Positions 1 to 8,006 of a stretch of DNA of 12,413 bases are shown here, one piece after another (the first letter of the stretch is position 1; each line of letters opens with the position of its first letter). Where the stretch lies: assembly GCA_013695885.1 (NCBI GenBank), contig JACCZP010000294.1:1-12413 (forward strand). Direction: 5' to 3'. This DNA comes from Thermoleophilaceae bacterium. Lineage in GTDB: Bacteria > Actinomycetota > Thermoleophilia > Solirubrobacterales > Thermoleophilaceae. A program made the position numbers and the translations under genes. The notes under the pieces are model-generated. The model made no database searches. It was not told the origin of the DNA and saw only the letters and a program-made list of their open reading frames with translations.

Positions 1-230
1 GCGCTAGCCCCCCGCGGGGCGTACCGGCGACACGGGGCGGCCCTGGGGCGGACCACCGGCACGGCGCCGCTCCTCCCCGCCGCGGAGAGTGCGACGCCTC
101 CGTCACGTCCGTTACGGGCTCGCACGATCTCCGCGCGTTTTCCGCCATTTCCGTCCTCGCGGGCCGGTTTCCGGCGGGGACCGAATGTACTCTCGACCCA
201 CATCCTGAAACCCGCCGAAGGGACGCCAGC
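1..230. other. Gene-free leader upstream of ssb
   Basis: I see no convincing gene here. Frames stay open only because of the high GC content, and their translations are low-complexity and resemble nothing known. No rpsF-like C-terminus runs in from the left, although rpsF commonly sits directly before ssb. At 7-20 a 5-bp GC hairpin (GCCCC/GGGGC, loop CCGC) could be the end of an upstream transcription unit, but no T-run follows it. The part from about 110 to 200 is less GC-rich than its surroundings, which fits a promoter for the ssb operon. TACTCT at 188-193 fits a TANNNT -10 box, but no good -35 box pairs with it. A Shine-Dalgarno-like GAAGGGA lies at 217-223, seven bases before the ssb ATG. 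Confidence 0.5.
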
Positions 231-677
231 ATGGCTGCTACGAACATCAACCGCGTAGTTCTCACGGGAAACCTCACCCGAGACCCGGAGCTGCGCACCA
301 CCTCGAGCGGAACGAGCGTCTGCTCGCTACGGGTCGCGTGCAACACGCGTCGGAAGGACGCCTCGGGCGACTGGGTCGACAAGCCCAACTACTTCGACGT
401 GACCGTCTGGGGCGCTCAGGGTGAGAACTGCGCCACCTACCTCGCGAAGGGGCGTCCGGTCGCGGTCGACGGGCGACTCGAGTGGCGCGAGTGGGAGCAG
501 GACGGCAACAAGCGCCAAGCGGTCGATATCATCGCCGACTCTGTCCAGTTCCTGGGCTCGCGCGACGGCGGGGAGAACGGCAGCCGCTACACCCCGCAGA
601 GCGACGTGCCGGCGGACACGGCCGACTTCCAGCGCGCGCCGGCGGCCCAGGGCACGGACGACGACATTCCGTTCTAG
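231..677 (+). CDS. ssb: Single-stranded DNA-binding protein SSB
   Basis: SSB coats single-stranded DNA during replication, repair and recombination and recruits partner proteins through its C-terminal tip. The 148-residue product has the OB-fold at about residues 5-110, beginning NRVVLTGNLTRDPELR and containing the FDVTVWG and GRPVAVDGRLEWREWE segments typical of bacterial SSBs. A short low-complexity linker follows, then the acidic tip DDDIPF at residues 143-148, the conserved partner-binding tail. The length is normal to slightly short for a high-GC actinobacterial SSB, mainly because the linker is brief. The ATG at 231 has a good GAAGGGA ribosome binding site and starts exactly at the conserved N-terminus. 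It is the first gene of the ssb-rpsR-rplI block, with a 15-base gap to rpsR. Identification is secure. Confidence 0.97.
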   Translation: MAATNINRVVLTGNLTRDPELRTTSSGTSVCSLRVACNTRRKDASGDWVDKPNYFDVTVWGAQGENCATYLAKGRPVAVDGRLEWREWEQDGNKRQAVDIIADSVQFLGSRDGGENGSRYTPQSDVPADTADFQRAPAAQGTDDDIPF

Positions 678-692
678 GCACAGAGGAGCCAA

Positions 693-962
693 GTGGCGAA
701 GCAGCGCAGCCGGCCCACCCGCCGGCGAGAGAGGAAGGGCCCTGGCGGCGGAGGGCGGCGCAAGCCGTGTCCGTTCTGCAAGGACAAGATCAGGGACGTC
801 GATTGGAAGGACTTCGGCACCCTTCGTCGCCTGATGAGCGACCGGGGGAAGATCCGCTCCGCCCGCATCACCGGCTGCTGCCGTCGTCACCAGGCCCAGC
901 TGGCTCGGGCGATCAAGCGGGCGCGGGAAGTCGGCCTCCTTCCCTACGTCGCCGACCGGTGA
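693..962 (+). CDS. rpsR: 30S ribosomal protein S18, cysteine-containing (zinc-type) form
   Basis: S18 is a small-subunit ribosomal protein that sits on the platform beside S6. The 89-residue product carries the family core, with RGKIRSARITG at about residues 51-61 and a basic C-terminal helix ending in LLPY. It begins at GTG 693, four bases after GAGGAG (683-688), and this start gives the usual MAKQ-like basic N-terminus. It is a cysteine-rich (C+) form: C26 and C29 (CPFC) with C62/C63 and H66 can provide a zinc site. Many bacteria encode both C+ and C- S18 copies and switch between them under zinc limitation. Whether this genome has a second copy cannot be seen here. The stop codon lies inside the first copy of a duplicated intergenic element (956-1023). 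Confidence 0.97.
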   Translation: MAKQRSRPTRRRERKGPGGGGRRKPCPFCKDKIRDVDWKDFGTLRRLMSDRGKIRSARITGCCRRHQAQLARAIKRAREVGLLPYVADR

Positions 963-1023
963 ACGCGATAACCGTCGCATTCGGGCGTCCTCGGTCGCTC
1001 GTGTGCGTTCGCACACGTCGCTC
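956..1023 (+). repeat. Intergenic repeat element, copy 1 (with hairpin)
   Basis: This is a 68-base element that recurs at 1570-1637 with only four mismatches (64/68 identical). Copy 1 starts within the last codons of rpsR, so it includes that gene's TGA stop, and it extends into the rpsR-rplI gap. It contains a perfect 7-bp stem CGTGTGC/GCACACG with loop GTTC at about 1000-1017. The hairpin core is bracketed by direct heptamers GTCGCTC at 994-1000 and 1017-1023. There is no T-run, so a classical intrinsic terminator is unlikely. It could be an RNA processing or stability hairpin, a regulatory site, or a dispersed genomic repeat. The function is unknown. Confidence 0.85.
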
Positions 1024-1119
1024 CCTGCGTCCTTGGACTGCTCGGTTCTCGCGTCCACCGGAGTGCCGTGAAGGCGTTGGGCACGCGTCGCGTAGCGCGG
1101 CGGGCAGGGTTCTCTGACC

Positions 1120-1569
1120 ATGGCCCAGGCCATCCTGCTTCACGCGGTCGAGCGGCTCGGGGATCGGGGCGACATCATCGACGTCTCGCCCGGCTACCTG
1201 CGGAACTACCTCGCGCCTCGCAGGCTTGCGCAGCCGGCCACGCCTGCGTCGCTCGCCGAGGCTCGTCGGCGGCAGGAGGCGGCCGATCGTGCGGCGCTCG
1301 ACGTTGCCGACCGGGCACGCGAGAACGCCGCCGTGCTCACCCGGACGGTGCTCACGATCCCGCAGGCGGCGGGGGCCGACGGCCGACTGTTCGGCTCGGT
1401 CACCGCGCAGGACGTGGCCGACGCCATCCGGCAGGCGCGGGGCATCCGTATCGATCGCCGCCGCGTGCGCCTCGAGCAGCCGATTCGCGCGACGGGCACG
1501 CACATGGTCACCGTCGAGGTCCACGATGGTGTGACCGCCGACGTAAAGACCATCGTCACCCCCGAGTAG
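1120..1569 (+). CDS. rplI: 50S ribosomal protein L9
   Basis: L9 binds 23S rRNA at the base of the L1 stalk and influences translational fidelity. The 149-residue product has the two-domain plan. The N-terminal RNA-binding domain is at about residues 1-50 and carries the family signature around GDIIDVSPGYLRNYLAPRRLA (residues 17-37). A long connecting helix rich in Ala, Arg and Glu follows at about 40-75. The C-terminal domain (about 80-149) contains GRLFGSVTAQDVADAI. The length is normal. The ATG at 1120 starts the conserved MAQAILL segment, but the upstream Shine-Dalgarno match is weak (CAGGG about ten bases before). The gene sits between the two copies of the intergenic repeat, 157 bases after rpsR, a wide gap for this operon. 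Confidence 0.97.
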   Translation: MAQAILLHAVERLGDRGDIIDVSPGYLRNYLAPRRLAQPATPASLAEARRRQEAADRAALDVADRARENAAVLTRTVLTIPQAAGADGRLFGSVTAQDVADAIRQARGIRIDRRRVRLEQPIRATGTHMVTVEVHDGVTADVKTIVTPE

Positions 1570-1637
1570 CCGGTGGACGCGATAAGCGTCGCATTCCGGC
1601 GTCCTCGGTCGCTCGTGTGCGTTCGCACACGTCACTC
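1570..1637 (+). repeat. Intergenic repeat element, copy 2 (with hairpin)
   Basis: This is the second copy of the 68-base element at 956-1023, with four substitutions. It begins on the base directly after the rplI stop codon and ends 15 bases before the dnaB ATG, so it fills most of this gap. The 7-bp stem CGTGTGC/GCACACG and its GTTC loop (about 1614-1631) are unchanged between copies. The substitutions fall outside the hairpin, and one changes the right flanking heptamer from GTCGCTC to GTCACTC. This pattern suggests the hairpin is the conserved part. It could affect translation initiation of dnaB, which has no visible Shine-Dalgarno sequence. Confidence 0.85.
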
Positions 1638-1652
1638 GCGTCCCACTCTCTG

Positions 1653-3092
1653 ATGGCGGTCTCCCCGGCCCCCCAGTCCGCGGGCGATGTCCCTCCTCAG
1701 AACCTCGAGGCGGAGACGTCGGTGCTCGGCGCGGTGATGCTGAACGACCAGGCGCTCGACGGACTGCTGGTCGACGTTCGGCTCAGGCCCGAGGACTTCT
1801 ATCGGGGCCGCCACGAGCGCATCTTCCGCGCGATGATGCGGCTGAAGGAGAAGGCCGAGCCCGAGCCGGTGGACGCGCTCACCGTCTCGGAGGAGCTCGA
1901 GCGCGCCAGCGAGCTCGAGGAGGCCGGCGGCCGCGACTACGTCCACTCGCTGTCCGGCATGGTGCTGATGGCGGGCAACTACCGCCACTACGCGCGGATC
2001 GTCAAGGACCACTCGTTGATGCGTCGCCTGCTCGGGGCAACCCGCGAGATCGGGGAGAGGGTGTTCACCTTCCCCGGCAGCCCGCGTGATCTCGTCGAGC
2101 AGGCGGAGACCATGCTCTTCAAGATCGGGCAGGACGAGTTGACCGGAGAGCTCCGGGCCATCGAGGGCGTCCTCCACGACGAGCTCGACAAGCTCGAGCG
2201 TCTGTCCCGGGAGGGCGTGCACATGACCGGCACGCCGTCGGGGTTCACGGACATCGACGAGCTGACCGGCGGCTTTCAGCCCGGGAACCTGATCGTGCTG
2301 GCCGCCCGCCCTTCGATGGGCAAGTCCGCGCTCGTCACCTCCATGGCCGAGAAGGCTGCGGTCGATCACGGCCGGCCTGTGGCGCTCTTCTCGCTCGAGA
2401 TGTCGGAGACTGAGCTGGCCCAGCGCTTCATAGCCTCTCAGGCCCGCGAGAAGGGTGACGACCTGCGCAAGGGACGGGTCAAGCCCGAGCGCTGGCCGAA
2501 GGTGCTGAAGGGCGTCCAGAAGCTCGCCGCGGCGCCGCTCTACGTCGACGACTCAAGTGACATCGGCATCCACGAGCTCAGGGCGAAGGTGCGCCGCCTC
2601 CACACCCGCAGTCCGCTCGGCATGGTCATCGTCGACTACCTCCAGCTCATGCGCGCCGAGGATCCCTCGACCAACCGGGTCGAGCAGATCGGTCAGATCT
2701 CCCGTGGGTTGAAGATCCTGGCCCGCGAGCTGGAGATACCGGTAATCGCCGTCTCGCAGCTCTCGCGGGCGGTCGAGTCGCGCCCCGACAAGCGTCCGCT
2801 GCTCTCGGACCTGCGCGAATCCGGTCAGATCGAGCAGGACGCCGATCTGGTGATGTTCATCTACCGCGACGAGTATTACAACCGTGACTCCGAGCGGCAG
2901 GGCGAGGCCGACCTGATCGTGGCCAAGCACCGCAACGGCCCCGTGGGGGACGTCGTGCTGACCTTCATCGCGAAGTACCCGAAGTTCGCCGACCACTTCG
3001 CCGAGACCGCGATCGGAGCGGGCCCGTCCGGGCCTGCGCTCGGGCCGGGACCCCCCCGTCACGGGAACGGCGGGCCGCCCGACGACCTATGA
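1653..3092 (+). CDS. dnaB: Replicative DNA helicase DnaB
   Basis: DnaB is the hexameric 5'-3' helicase that unwinds DNA at the replication fork. The 479-residue product has both domains. The N-terminal helical domain (about residues 13-115) begins PPQNLEAETSVLGAVMLN. The RecA-like motor domain (about 185-445) carries Walker A ARPSMGKSA (K224), Walker B VIVDYLQLM (D328) and the conserved SQLSRAVESR...SDLRESGQIEQDAD segment. The C-terminal tail is rich in Gly and Pro. The length is typical and there is no intein at the usual P-loop or other insertion sites. The frame is open upstream to 1068, but that stretch overlaps rplI. ATG 1653 lies just before the conserved N-terminus and is the sensible start, although no Shine-Dalgarno sequence precedes it. 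GTG 1617, inside the repeat hairpin, is a less likely alternative. Confidence 0.96.
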   Translation: MAVSPAPQSAGDVPPQNLEAETSVLGAVMLNDQALDGLLVDVRLRPEDFYRGRHERIFRAMMRLKEKAEPEPVDALTVSEELERASELEEAGGRDYVHSLSGMVLMAGNYRHYARIVKDHSLMRRLLGATREIGERVFTFPGSPRDLVEQAETMLFKIGQDELTGELRAIEGVLHDELDKLERLSREGVHMTGTPSGFTDIDELTGGFQPGNLIVLAARPSMGKSALVTSMAEKAAVDHGRPVALFSLEMSETELAQRFIASQAREKGDDLRKGRVKPERWPKVLKGVQKLAAAPLYVDDSSDIGIHELRAKVRRLHTRSPLGMVIVDYLQLMRAEDPSTNRVEQIGQISRGLKILARELEIPVIAVSQLSRAVESRPDKRPLLSDLRESGQIEQDADLVMFIYRDEYYNRDSERQGEADLIVAKHRNGPVGDVVLTFIAKYPKFADHFAETAIGAGPSGPALGPGPPRHGNGGPPDDL

Positions 3093-3102
3093 GAGACCGC
3101 CC

Positions 3103-5195
<2,093 letters not shown>

Positions 5196-5207
5196 GGCGA
5201 GGCCTGC

Positions 5208-6011
5208 CTACTTCGGCGCCATCCGCAGCGCGCCGTCCAGCCGGATCGTCTCTCCGTTCACGTACGGGTTCTCGACGAGTTGGCAGGCCAGCAGCGCGAA
5301 GTCGTCGGGCTGACCGAGACGGGAGGGGAAGGGGATTCCGGCGGCCAGCGAGTCGCGCGTCTCCTCGGGCAGGGCGCCGAGCAGCGGCGTGTCGAACACG
5401 CCGGGAGCGATGGTGTTCACGCGAATCCCGAAGCGGGAGAGGTCACGTGCGGCCGGAAGGGTGAGCGAGACGATCGCGCCCTTCGAGGCCGAGTAGGCGG
5501 TCTGCCCGATCTGGCCGTCGAAGGCGGCCACCGACGCGGTCATGACCACCGCCCCGCGCGCACCGTCCTCGTCGGGCTCGTTCTCGGCCATGGCTGCCGC
5601 CGTCAGCCGCAGGACGTTGTAGGTGCCGATCACGTTCACCTGCATGACCTTCTGGAAGAACTCCATCTGCGCCGGCCCGTGACGGGCCACCACTCGCTCG
5701 GCCCAGCCCACGCCGGCGCAGAGCACGGCCACCCGCAGGTTCCCGATCTGCTGGCGTGCCGCTTCGACGGCCTTCGACACCGCGTCCTCGTCGGTCACGT
5801 CGGCGGTCAGCGCCACGGCGGAGTCGCCGAGCCCGCCGGCCGTCCGCTCCGTCTGCTCGGCGTTCACGTCGACGAGGGCCACCCGCGCCCCCCGGGCCAC
5901 CAGCGCACGGGCACTGGCTGCTCCGAGTCCGGAGGCGCCGCCCGTGACGATCGCGCCCGCACCCTCGAGGGTGCGGGCCGGCGCCGGTCCGTCAACGCTC
6001 GACTCGGCCAC
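5208..6011 (-). CDS. SDR oxidoreductase, 3-hydroxyacyl-CoA dehydrogenase type II-like
   Basis: This is a classical short-chain dehydrogenase/reductase of 267 residues. The Rossmann motif TGGASGLG is at residues 23-30 and an acidic Asp48 follows strand 2 (VDVN), which favours NAD(H) over NADP(H). The usual NAG motif appears as CAG (98-100). The catalytic set is N126, S160, Y173 and K177 (YSASK). The segment SVAAFDGQIGQTAYSASKGAIVSLTLPAARDL followed by GIRVNTIAPGVFDTPLL closely resembles type II 3-hydroxyacyl-CoA dehydrogenases (HSD17B10-like). That suggests a 3-hydroxyacyl-CoA or similar hydroxy substrate, but the substrate is not proven. The GTG start at 6011 lies one base after the stop of the upstream SDR gene, with a GGGGAAGGG Shine-Dalgarno inside that gene's end, so the pair is co-transcribed. 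Confidence 0.88.
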   Translation of the reverse strand: MAESSVDGPAPARTLEGAGAIVTGGASGLGAASARALVARGARVALVDVNAEQTERTAGGLGDSAVALTADVTDEDAVSKAVEAARQQIGNLRVAVLCAGVGWAERVVARHGPAQMEFFQKVMQVNVIGTYNVLRLTAAAMAENEPDEDGARGAVVMTASVAAFDGQIGQTAYSASKGAIVSLTLPAARDLSRFGIRVNTIAPGVFDTPLLGALPEETRDSLAAGIPFPSRLGQPDDFALLACQLVENPYVNGETIRLDGALRMAPK

Positions 6012-6012
6012 G

Positions 6013-6897
6013 CTAGCGCCCTTCCCCGGTCGTGGTACCCACCCGCCCGCCGCCCGCCGACGACCACGAGGAGAGCCGCTCGTCGTACGCCGCTCGGCGC
6101 TCGCGATCGATCTGGGCCAGCACCTGGTCGCCGCGCAGGAGCCGGACGACGGCCGCGCGTGCCGGTCGTGGCAGCACGCTGATGGCGCGGGTGATCGGAC
6201 CGACCGAACGCGGCACGAACACTTCGGGACGTGGCCTGCGGATGGTCTCGACGATGGCTTCGGCCACGTCCTCGGGCTCGGAGATCTTCACCCCGCGCGT
6301 CGCGGAGACGCCGCTGGCGAGATCGGTGTTCACCACCGCCGGGCACACCGCTGATACCTCGATCGGCACGCCCTTGAGCTCCGCGCCGACGGCGTCGGAG
6401 AGACCGACCACCGCGTGCTTGGTGGCGCAGTAGGTGGCCCCGCCGGGATAGCCCGCCTTCCCGGCCACGGACGCGACGTTGATCAGGTGACCGCCTCCGC
6501 GCGCGAGCATTCGCGGGATGGCCTCCTTCATCCCGTACATGACGCCGTAGAGGTTGATGTCGATCTGCCGCCGCGCGGTGTCGTCGCTCTCGTCGACGAA
6601 CGGGCCGAGGGGCATGATCCCCGCGTTGTTGACCAGCACGTCGACCGGGCCCACGTCCTGCTCGACTCGATCGAGGAACGACGCGAACGCCGCACGATCG
6701 GTCACGTCGAGCTCGTAGGCGGAGGCGAGGGGACCGAGCGCGGTGGCCGTCGCGCCGGCCTCGTCGACGTCGACGTCGCCGATGGCCACGTGCGCTCCCT
6801 CGCGCACGAGCGCGGCCGCCGTGGCGCGGCCGATGCCGCGGGCGCCGCCGGTGACGGCGACCACCGAGCTCGGTATCGAGCGGGGTGCTCTGGACAT
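6013..6897 (-). CDS. SDR family oxidoreductase
   Basis: This is a second classical short-chain dehydrogenase/reductase, 294 residues from ATG 6897. It has TGGARGIG at residues 16-23, Asp41 after strand 2 (favouring NAD), NNAG at 90-93, N115, and the catalytic S143, Y156 and K160 (YCATK). A C-terminal extension of about 60 residues beyond the fold is basic, contains RAISVLPRPARAAVVRLL, and may be membrane-associated or a lid over the substrate pocket. That is an inference. The start is well supported: GAGGAG lies eight bases upstream (6906-6911). The frame is open much further upstream, but only as a shadow of tetR. The gene lies between tetR and the other SDR on the same strand, so all three probably form one TetR-controlled unit. 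The substrate is unknown, perhaps a lipid or steroid alcohol. Confidence 0.88.
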   Translation of the reverse strand: MSRAPRSIPSSVVAVTGGARGIGRATAAALVREGAHVAIGDVDVDEAGATATALGPLASAYELDVTDRAAFASFLDRVEQDVGPVDVLVNNAGIMPLGPFVDESDDTARRQIDINLYGVMYGMKEAIPRMLARGGGHLINVASVAGKAGYPGGATYCATKHAVVGLSDAVGAELKGVPIEVSAVCPAVVNTDLASGVSATRGVKISEPEDVAEAIVETIRRPRPEVFVPRSVGPITRAISVLPRPARAAVVRLLRGDQVLAQIDRERRAAYDERLSSWSSAGGGRVGTTTGEGR

Positions 6898-6952
6898 GGT
6901 GTGATCTCCTCTCGATCGGCGGGAGGCCGTGGGGATTCCGGTGGATCCCGAC

Positions 6953-7579
6953 TCAGCGATTCTCCGCGGCGACGGAGCTGAGGGCGGGCGACAGATAGCG
7001 CCGCGCGAAGCGGCGGGCCTCGTCGGGCGTCTCGACGCGCGCGACCGTGTGCGGGGTGAGCAGGAAGGACAGGACGAGGCGCAGCAGCATCTCGGCGGCC
7101 ACCTCGACGTCGGCCCGAGTGAGGCGGGCGCCCTCGAGTCGGAGAGCGAGGTGACTGGCCAGCAGTCCGCGGATGGACTCGACGACCGACTGCGACTCGA
7201 GCGTGAGGTGAGGCAGGATCGACTCCGGCTCGGTGTCGAGCAGACGGTTGAGCAGCACGTGGCCGCGGAGGCGCTCGAGCGCGAACGCGAAGCCCTCGGC
7301 CAGCACCTCGTCCACGCCCTCGCAGCCCTCCACGGCCACCTCCAGCTCGCCGAAGAAGCGCCTCGCCTCTTCGAGCAGGACCGCGCCGACCAGCGCGTCC
7401 TTGCCCGGGAAGCGCCGGTAGATCGTGACGCGCGAGACCCCGACCCGCCGAGCCACGTCCTCCATCGTCGTGCGCCGCAGTCCGAACTCCTCGAACTGCT
7501 GCCGCGCCCCGACCAGAATGCGCTCGGTCGTGGGGTCGGGCTCGGGAGAACCGGCCTGCTCGATCGCCTCCTGAAGCAC
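6953..7579 (-). CDS. TetR/AcrR family transcriptional regulator
   Basis: This 208-residue protein has the TetR plan. A DNA-binding domain at about residues 17-65 includes the helix-turn-helix segment TTMEDVARRVGVSRVTIYRRFPGKDAL (37-63), followed by a helical ligand-binding and dimerisation domain without a recognisable ligand signature. TetR proteins usually repress their own operon and release DNA on binding a small molecule. The gene starts at GTG 7579 and lies 55 bases before the SDR gene on the same strand. It faces a divergent plus-strand gene across a region holding a 12-bp palindrome. Control of the two SDR genes, and perhaps of the divergent gene, is the likely role. The start is moderately certain; the ribosome binding site is weak (AGGGTG). 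Confidence 0.92.
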   Translation of the reverse strand: MLQEAIEQAGSPEPDPTTERILVGARQQFEEFGLRRTTMEDVARRVGVSRVTIYRRFPGKDALVGAVLLEEARRFFGELEVAVEGCEGVDEVLAEGFAFALERLRGHVLLNRLLDTEPESILPHLTLESQSVVESIRGLLASHLALRLEGARLTRADVEVAAEMLLRLVLSFLLTPHTVARVETPDEARRFARRYLSPALSSVAAENR

Positions 7580-7696
7580 GACTTACACCCTAACGCGACG
7601 GTGGTCACGGTACGACTCACAATATATTGTTGCATCCGTTCAGCCGTCACCAGCGTTTCCGCGTACCGCGCGGACCCGTCGAACCAGGAGGCAGCG
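7580..7696. promoter_or_regulatory. Divergent promoter/operator region between tetR and the facing gene
   Basis: This region is strikingly AT-rich at its centre for this genome. ACAATATATTGT at 7619-7630 is a perfect 12-bp palindrome. Being symmetric, it offers a TATATT -10 box to both strands. On the minus strand GTGACG (7650-7645) lies 18 bases before TATATT (7626-7621), a good sigma-70-like promoter for tetR. On the plus strand TATATT (7623-7628) lacks a clear -35. A near-identical decamer, TGTAAGTCGT/TGTGAGTCGT on the minus strand, occurs twice (7587-7578 and 7621-7612). Either motif could be the TetR operator. On the plus side AGGAGG (7686-7691) precedes ATG 7697 by five bases. Confidence 0.5.
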
Positions 7697-8006
7697 ATGG
7701 CGACGCTCGATCAGCTCGCGCAGCAGGGCGACCCGGGAACCCTTCGGACCGAGCAGCAGGCCGGGGCACTGCGGCCGCGATCCGGTGCTCGCAGAGCGCA
7801 TGCGCCAGCGCCTACATGAGCTGATCCCGGTGGCCGCCGGGGTGCTCGTGCCCGCGGGTGTGGACCCCACCCAGGACTGGGAGCTGCTCGGCTACACCTC
7901 CACCGAGATCAACGGCTTCGCGTTCCGGTCGCTGTCGCGCCGGCTCAAGGCCATCGGCGTGCCGCTGGTGGCCGAGGAGGCAGCGGCGGTCGGCACCCCC
8001 GCGTAG
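7697..8006 (+). pseudogene. Small unrecognised gene interrupted by a one-base frameshift
   Basis: A strong AGGAGG site five bases before ATG 7697 opens a frame reading MATLDQLAQQ, with good GC3 for about 27 codons. Beyond about 7775 third-position GC drops and the frame stops at 7819. The reading then looks coding in the +1 frame from about 7776 (DPVLAERMRQRLHELIPVAAG) through TSTEINGFAFRSL to the TAG at 8004-8006. The most economical reading is one extra C near 7775. Without it, the gene would read through LRRDPVLAERM and encode about 102 residues. I do not recognise the family. It could be a pseudogene, a sequencing or assembly error, or rarely a programmed shift. Its last 115 bases overlap the 3' end of the opposite-strand diiron gene. 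Confidence 0.6.

Noticed and set aside
7..20. GC hairpin as an intrinsic terminator
   Set aside because: The stem is only 5 bp, has no following T-run, and no upstream gene is visible in the window to be terminated.
1068..1652. Upstream extension of the dnaB reading frame
   Set aside because: It runs through rplI in another frame, gives an Arg/Ala-rich low-complexity translation, and would add 195 residues unknown in DnaB. The conserved N-terminus begins just after 1653.
2301..2400. Possible intein in the DnaB P-loop
   Set aside because: The sequence runs directly through ARPSMGKSA into the helicase core without any insertion.
6898..7650. Upstream extension of the SDR frame to a 545-residue protein
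   Set aside because: This stretch is the shadow of tetR and is rich in Arg and Ser. ATG 6897 has a strong ribosome binding site and begins at the Rossmann fold.
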